From CAYGAG01 sp964347765 (GTDB lineage Archaea; Thermoproteota; Bathyarchaeia; Bathyarchaeales; Bathycorpusculaceae): a stretch of 64,000 bases of DNA. The translations under genes were made by a program, and so were the position numbers. The notes beneath the pieces are model-generated. The model saw only the letters and a program-made list of their open reading frames with translations. It did not search any database and was not told the origin of the DNA. The stretch is taken from contig CAYGAG010000001.1 in the NCBI GenBank assembly GCA_964347765.1, positions 1 to 64,000 of the forward strand, in the 5' to 3' direction. Shown here in pieces: positions 59,936 through 64,000 of the stretch (positions are counted from its first letter, which is position 1; the number at the start of each line of letters is the position of its first letter).

Positions 59936-60621
59936 AATGGAAGTACTATCAACTCGACACTGAAGTTTCAAAGACAACACAAGACATAACCTTATGGAAG
60001 AACGAAAAGGGCATTGTAGAAATTGCCAAAGGCACCCTAGCAGTGAGAGTCCTCCTTGACAATCAGTCATGCGGCTATATCTTCCATGGGAAGGGAAACC
60101 TGATACTCGACACAATTGTTGAAACAGATAAAGGCGCCATTGGGAAATCTGTTGAAAGAGTAGTCAATGAACCTTTTCTGATGCTAGGAAAACTCGACGA
60201 AGGACTCCAAAGTCTGGACAAATCAAACCATGAAGACTTTACAAGATGCGGTCACGAGAGCAAACAACAATTCATGCCGAAAGCAGAAGGTCTACTAGAA
60301 AAGTTCTTCGAAGGGTCAACATGCGATCACAGGAACTCCAAAGCTTTTGACGAAGGCGCATCTGCGTTTGCATTTCCAAACAAGAAGGGCAAACTGGATA
60401 TTCTTGTGGCAAAGGACACCAAGCTGGTATACACGTCTACTGACGAAGTTTTCGTGTCAAAAGGAGAAAAGACAGTTCTCACGACCCCTAGAAGAGTTGT
60501 TGTGTCAAAACCTACCCAATCAATCTCTGTCGAAAAGAATTATGATCCAAAAATACACATATCCAGAGGAGATCATGAATGCCCTCCTCAAAAAGGTGAT
60601 GCAAATGAAGAGAGAAACTGA
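59932..60621 (+). CDS. Unknown protein in the ArsR-like operon
   Basis: The 229-residue product is mostly beta-rich, starting MKWKYYQLDTEVSKTTQDIT, with SCGYIFHGKGNLILDTIVET and VAKDTKLVYTSTDEVFVSKG. No signal peptide or membrane helix. The tight overlap with the regulator upstream suggests it works with it, perhaps as a ligand-sensing partner. Similar pairs occur in other archaea, but I cannot give a family name with confidence. A 47-base overlap with the next gene follows. Confidence 0.65.
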   Translation: MKWKYYQLDTEVSKTTQDITLWKNEKGIVEIAKGTLAVRVLLDNQSCGYIFHGKGNLILDTIVETDKGAIGKSVERVVNEPFLMLGKLDEGLQSLDKSNHEDFTRCGHESKQQFMPKAEGLLEKFFEGSTCDHRNSKAFDEGASAFAFPNKKGKLDILVAKDTKLVYTSTDEVFVSKGEKTVLTTPRRVVVSKPTQSISVEKNYDPKIHISRGDHECPPQKGDANEERN

Positions 60622-60841
60622 AAAGAGCATTAAACCCACATCAACTAATCCCAGAGAGCCTCTGTCGACTGACATAGTTCGAACGATTTTTAGTATGAGG
60701 AGACTCTTCAACAATGCCTCGCGTCACTCCCCTGGAACCAACGAACAAGTGAAGATTACCAACACTCAACTTTCTGAATATGAACAGAAACGGGCACGAG
60801 CATTAACGCTCTTCGATCACAACCACAACTGGAAACGTTAG
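60575..60841 (+). CDS. Small unknown protein, third gene of the ArsR-like operon
   Basis: The product is 88 residues, basic and helical (MNALLKKVMQMKRETEKSIK at the start, DIVRTIFSMRRLFNNASR in the middle). An AGGAG ribosome site four bases before the ATG supports this start; the frame itself is open further upstream, inside the previous gene. No family is recognised. Confidence 0.55.
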   Translation: MNALLKKVMQMKRETEKSIKPTSTNPREPLSTDIVRTIFSMRRLFNNASRHSPGTNEQVKITNTQLSEYEQKRARALTLFDHNHNWKR

Positions 60842-61077
60842 GTTCCCTCCTCGTCGCCTGTCTAGTCTTGCCGTCACAAGATAGCGATGCGTGAAGTAAG
60901 TCGATCTTGTGATAGCAGCAAGCAGAAATATCGTACAGAAACTAAGTCGCCAAACACATAGGTTTTACAGACAAATCCATATCCATATTTCAGCAACTTT
61001 CCAAGGGAGTAAAACCATGATCTCTGCAATGCAGGAGTTCGCACCATTTTTATCGGCGTGCAGGCATAATAAGTGGT

Positions 61078-61479
61078 ATGCAGAAGATGAAAGAAGAAAA
61101 AATCAGGGCTTCTGTGAGAGGGCGCACAACTCAAGGGAACAAAGTGCGAGAGGGACGAGGCTTCAGTCGTGAGGAGATCAAACAAGCAGGCTTGACCCTT
61201 CAGCTGGCGAAGAGACAGGGAATGCGCGTAGATACACGGAGAAAAACGGTCCACTCACAGAATGTTCAGACTCTCAAAAAACACTCCAGAACATCTGTGC
61301 CCCTCACTGAGATCAAAGGTATCGGAAAAGTCGCTGAAGAAGAATTGCAGAAAGCAGATGTCATGGATGCTTATGATCTAGCCCATATTGACATCCAAAT
61401 CCTAGCTGAGAAGGTTCCCTACTCAAAGAGAATTCTGGAGAGATGGCAAAATGAAGCTAACGAACTGCTGAACAGGTGA
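61078..61479 (+). CDS. rpl13e: Ribosomal protein L13e fused to a helix-hairpin-helix-like tail
   Basis: The first 70 or so residues match archaeal L13e: RASVRGRTTQGNKVREGRGF, SREEIKQAGLTLQLAKRQ and VDTRRKTVHSQNVQTLKK. L13e is found in eukaryotes and TACK/Asgard archaea, not in most Euryarchaeota. The remaining 55 residues are an unusual addition with a helix-hairpin-helix pattern (LTEIKGIGKVAEEELQKADV, then AYDLAHIDIQILAEKV). A TATA-like ATTTTTATC at 61046-61054 sits 25-30 bases before the ATG, so the message is probably leaderless. An ATG at 61087 is a weaker option. Confidence 0.85.
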   Translation: MQKMKEEKIRASVRGRTTQGNKVREGRGFSREEIKQAGLTLQLAKRQGMRVDTRRKTVHSQNVQTLKKHSRTSVPLTEIKGIGKVAEEELQKADVMDAYDLAHIDIQILAEKVPYSKRILERWQNEANELLNR

Positions 61480-61785
61480 CAAAAGAACAAGTGGCAAACA
61501 CAGACTCATTTGTTCATGAAATCGGCCCGCACTAGATACTCCAAGGCTTAAGCTTTCCATGAGGACGACCAGATATGACTCCTCTCTTTCTGCCTTTGTA
61601 TTCTGATTGATATTCCGATGCCTACGTCGATGAACCCCACCAAGAAACTCCTCGAAGGTCCATGAACCAGCAAGCCTCACACAAATGCGCGCGAAGTTGA
61701 AAAAGACCTGTGAAAACCAAGGTAAGGTTTAAATAAAGTTTGGCTTATCTGCGTAGTTAGCTTCAGATCTGATAGTTGACGTTGA
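61480..61785. other. Gap between L13e and S13
   Basis: About 306 bases without a protein gene. The right part has the TATA box for S13. A CGATGAA at about 61630 is C-box-like, but no D box is convincingly placed, so no small RNA is called. Confidence 0.4.
61727..61737 (+). promoter_or_regulatory. TATA box for the S13-S4-S11-RpoD operon
   Basis: GTTTAAATAAA lies about 50-60 bases before the S13 ATG. A start near 61760 leaves a leader of about 25 bases. Confidence 0.6.
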
Positions 61786-62253
61786 ATGTCAAAAGAATTC
61801 CGCCATATACTTCGGATAACAGGCACAGATGTAGATGGCACCCTCAAAGTTCCATATGCTCTAGTGAAAATCAGAGGGATAAATCTCAATCTTGCAAATG
61901 CCATACTTAGGAAAGCCACCGTTAGTCTCGACAAGAGAGCTGGTTTTCTGACCGACACGGAGATCGAGAAGATCGAGAAGATCATAAAAAACCCGAAAAT
62001 CTCTGGCATGCCCGACTGGCTATTGAATAGAAGAAAAGACCTAGAGACAGGAGAAGACCTGCATCTAATCAGCGCAGATCTCGACTTAAGCACAAAAACA
62101 GACGTCAAAAGGATGAAGGAGATCAAATCGTGGCGTGGATATCGTCATGCCTATGGATTGAAAGTCAGAGGTCAGAGGACTAAAGCTACTGCAAGGAAAG
62201 GAAGAGCCATTGGAGTGAGAGTGAAGAAGCAACCGAGAGAGAGAAGGATGTAA
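61786..62253 (+). CDS. rps13: Small-subunit ribosomal protein S13
   Basis: S13 lies in the head of the small subunit and contacts the large subunit and P-site tRNA. The 155-residue product has FRHILRITGTDVDGTLKVPY, the helix-two-turn-helix part KIRGINLNLANAILRK, and the basic tail with SWRGYRHAYGLKVRGQRTKA. Length fits archaeal S13. S4 begins seven bases after its stop. Confidence 0.97.
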   Translation: MSKEFRHILRITGTDVDGTLKVPYALVKIRGINLNLANAILRKATVSLDKRAGFLTDTEIEKIEKIIKNPKISGMPDWLLNRRKDLETGEDLHLISADLDLSTKTDVKRMKEIKSWRGYRHAYGLKVRGQRTKATARKGRAIGVRVKKQPRERRM

Positions 62254-62260
62254 CACATAC

Positions 62261-62815
62261 ATGGGTGACCCTAAAAAGCAGAGGAAGAAATACGAGACCC
62301 CACGATTTCTGTGGAGGACAGACATTCTACAGGATGAACTCAGGCTAATGGGTCAGTATGGCTTGAGGAACAAGCGTGAGTTATGGCGCCACAAGACAAT
62401 GTTGTCAAAGTTCAGAGGAATAGCCCGCTCGCTCATAGGCAAGACGCCCGAAGAACGCCAAGAAATGGAAAGAAAGCTTCTAGCTCGCTTGAAAAGGCTA
62501 GGCATTATACATGAAGAAGCAGTTCTCGATGATGTACTAGACCTTGCAATCGAAGATGTCCTGGAACGTAGACTGCAGACGATCATTTTCAGAAAAGGTC
62601 TATCGAAGTCAGTCCACCAAGCTCGTCAACTGATAATCCATAGGCACATAGCCATAGCAGGTCAACGCGTAACAGCTCCAAGCTATCTCGTGGCTAGGGA
62701 AAAAGAAGATCAGGTAGAGTACGCTCCTGAAAGCCCCCTGGCAAGACCATCCCATCCTCTACGGCAGACAATTGCAGTTGTCTCTACTACAGAAGCAAAA
62801 GTCGAGGGACGATAG
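62261..62815 (+). CDS. rps4: Small-subunit ribosomal protein S4
   Basis: S4 is a primary 16S-binding protein. The 184-residue product has the basic N-terminal part (MGDPKKQRKKYETPRFLWRT), the helical body, and the S4 RNA-binding domain with LSKSVHQARQLIIHRHIAIA and GQRVTAPSYLV. The ATG gives the family N-terminus. S11 starts one base after its stop. Confidence 0.97.
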   Translation: MGDPKKQRKKYETPRFLWRTDILQDELRLMGQYGLRNKRELWRHKTMLSKFRGIARSLIGKTPEERQEMERKLLARLKRLGIIHEEAVLDDVLDLAIEDVLERRLQTIIFRKGLSKSVHQARQLIIHRHIAIAGQRVTAPSYLVAREKEDQVEYAPESPLARPSHPLRQTIAVVSTTEAKVEGR

Positions 62816-62816
62816 C

Positions 62817-63227
62817 ATGAGTAGCAAGGGCGCGAGTAGGAAGACTGAAAAATGGGGCGTAGTCCACATCTTTAGCTCCTACAACAATACGCTAGTTCAC
62901 ATCACGGATATTTCAGGGGCAGAGACAATAGTGAGAACGTCAGGTGGGATGTTTGTGAAAGCAGATAGAATGGAATCCTCAACGTATGCCGCCATGAGAG
63001 CAGCCTCTGCGGCTGCGAAAACTGCCAAAGACAAGGGGATAAACGGCATACATATCAAAGTAAGAGCTCCTGGCGGCTCGGGACCGAGAACTCCTGGTGC
63101 AGGTGCACAAGCAGCCATCCGAGCTTTGGCTAGAGAGGGATTTCGTATAGGACGGATAGAGGAAGTGACACCTATACCACATGACGGGACTCGAAGGCCT
63201 GGCGGCAGAAGAGGAAGAAGAGTCTAG
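62817..63227 (+). CDS. rps11: Small-subunit ribosomal protein S11
   Basis: S11 sits on the platform near the mRNA exit. The 136-residue product from ATG 62817 has WGVVHIFSSYNNTLVHITDI, KVRAPGGSGPRTPGAGAQAA and the closing EVTPIPHDGTRRPGGRRGRR. The frame is open 45 bases further upstream inside S4, but ATG 62817 follows the S4 stop directly and matches family length. Confidence 0.97.
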   Translation: MSSKGASRKTEKWGVVHIFSSYNNTLVHITDISGAETIVRTSGGMFVKADRMESSTYAAMRAASAAAKTAKDKGINGIHIKVRAPGGSGPRTPGAGAQAAIRALAREGFRIGRIEEVTPIPHDGTRRPGGRRGRRV

Positions 63228-63320
63228 CCGACCTGTAGTTGAAACTCTTCCTTTTAGGAGAAAGGTTGAAATAATGCACTCTTATCTTATTGAACGGCAC
63301 AGCGTCTATCATAGATTATC

Positions 63321-64000
63321 ATGGTGGCTGTGTTAGTGGAGATAGAAGTACTCAAAAGGGATGACAAAGCAATTCAACTCCTGATTCACGGAGTTGACGC
63401 CCCATTCATGAATGCTTTGAGAAGGACTATGATCGCAGAAGTTCCATCTATGGCGATAGATGAAGTTGTCATGATTGAGAATTCTTCTGTACTGCAAGAT
63501 GAGTTCATAGCCCACAGATTGGGGTTCACCCCTCTGAAGACTGATCTCGACAGCTACAACCTGCCAGAAAAGTGTACTTGTGGAAGTGAGTTTGGATGCA
63601 ATCTCTGCAGAGTCTCTCTCGTGTTGGATGCAGAGGCAAAGGATGGAACCCGAACTGTATATTCAGGAGAGTTGACCCCTGAAAATCCAGACATCGCCCC
63701 TGTGAGTAGCAGAATACCCATAGTAAAACTGGCAAAGGAACAGAGACTGAGGCTCGAGGCCTACGCTAGGCTTGGAAAGGGTAAGAATCATGCGAAATGG
63801 CAACCGGTCTCCATGTGCGGATACAAGTACGTCCCTCAGATAACCATCGACAAAGAACAATGTAATATGTGTGGCAAATGCGTGGATATATGCCCAAAAG
63901 CGGTGTTCTCCAAAGCCGGAGACAAGATAGAGATTCGAAATTATTTGGCTTGCACTCTCTGCCAAGACTGTGTTGACATCTGTCCGCAGAACCCTCCTGC
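63321..64000 (+). CDS. rpo3: RNA polymerase subunit D (Rpo3) with Fe-S domain, 3' end beyond the window
   Basis: Subunit D (the alpha/RPB3 homologue) assembles with L, N and P to start polymerase formation. The visible 226 residues have DAPFMNALRRTMIAEVPSMA for the dimer interface. Domain 2 contains KCTCGSEFGCNLC. A ferredoxin-like domain with CNMCGKCVDICPKAVF and CTLCQDCVDICPQN follows, holding one or two [4Fe-4S] clusters as in Sulfolobus and Methanosarcina. ATG 63321 has no clear ribosome site; a GTG four codons on could also serve. It is the last gene of the S13-S4-S11 operon seen here. Confidence 0.96.
   Translation, partial: MVAVLVEIEVLKRDDKAIQLLIHGVDAPFMNALRRTMIAEVPSMAIDEVVMIENSSVLQDEFIAHRLGFTPLKTDLDSYNLPEKCTCGSEFGCNLCRVSLVLDAEAKDGTRTVYSGELTPENPDIAPVSSRIPIVKLAKEQRLRLEAYARLGKGKNHAKWQPVSMCGYKYVPQITIDKEQCNMCGKCVDICPKAVFSKAGDKIEIRNYLACTLCQDCVDICPQNPP

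Noticed and set aside
1..64000. CRISPR arrays, insertion sequences and rRNA genes
   Set aside because: I looked for regularly spaced repeats, transposase motifs and conserved rRNA segments on both strands and found none.

Overview
The window is archaeal. Every informational gene has an archaeal or eukaryotic-type form: ribosomal proteins S19e, L39e, L31e, L18a/LX, L13e and P0/L10, plus aIF6, Spt5, PDCD5, RNase P component 4, tRNA-splicing endonuclease, class I CCA-adding enzyme, D-tyrosyl deacylase of the archaeal type, and RNA polymerase subunit D with an Fe-S domain. Promoters are TATA-like, many transcripts look leaderless or short-leadered, and TTG/GTG starts are common. L13e and the gene order fit a TACK (Thermoproteota) archaeon, and the overall flavour is Bathyarchaeia-like. 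The lineage is an inference from gene content, not a tree.

Layout. 1-1437: a truncated nucleotidyltransferase and a terpene-cyclase-like alpha/alpha-toroid protein. 1578-11108: a long translation and secretion block (RNase P, YhbY, S19e, PDCD5, L39e, L31e, aIF6, L18a, prefoldin alpha, FtsY, then SecE, Spt5, L11, L1, L10, L12), with a carbamoyltransferase and DtdA in the middle. 11143-22761: housekeeping genes: a presenilin/SPP-type membrane protease, a SPOUT methyltransferase, PGI/PMI, inositol-phosphate synthase, DUF917, GlyRS, a PhoU-like protein, EndA, ThpR, Cca and UppP. 23070-28270: an accessory region whose core is a minus-strand block of six unusual genes. It encodes a papain/transglutaminase-like protein with LysM, a charged repeat protein, two DUF2589-like paralogues (one with PASTA), and coiled-coil proteins. 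This is the best candidate here for an undescribed system.

28490-32905: a carotenoid locus (fused lycopene cyclase, phytoene desaturase, DUF116, beta-carotene hydroxylase) that could make zeaxanthin from phytoene, followed by two small unknown genes. 33106-41635: DNA polymerase IV, then a sugar ABC transporter (binding protein, two permeases, ATPase) with a debranching-type glycosidase and trehalose synthase TreT. 41764-51366: tRNA-Gln, an old-yellow-enzyme homologue, a broken GNAT gene, a secreted beta-helix/dockerin protein, a small winged-helix regulator, a NurA-HerA pair and a membrane-anchored surface protein. 51487-54563: pyruvate:ferredoxin oxidoreductase (porGDAB). 54741-58707: a radical SAM protein, a CBS protein, tRNA-Asn, a ribbon-helix-helix pseudogene and a ZIP transporter. 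59351-60841: an ArsR-like regulator operon. 61078-64000: L13e fused to a helix-hairpin-helix tail, then S13-S4-S11-RpoD, which runs off the end.

Together the genes suggest an anaerobic heterotroph that ferments sugars and pyruvate with ferredoxin, can make trehalose and inositol phosphates, and carries cyclic carotenoids. All function calls come from reading the translations; no database search was run.
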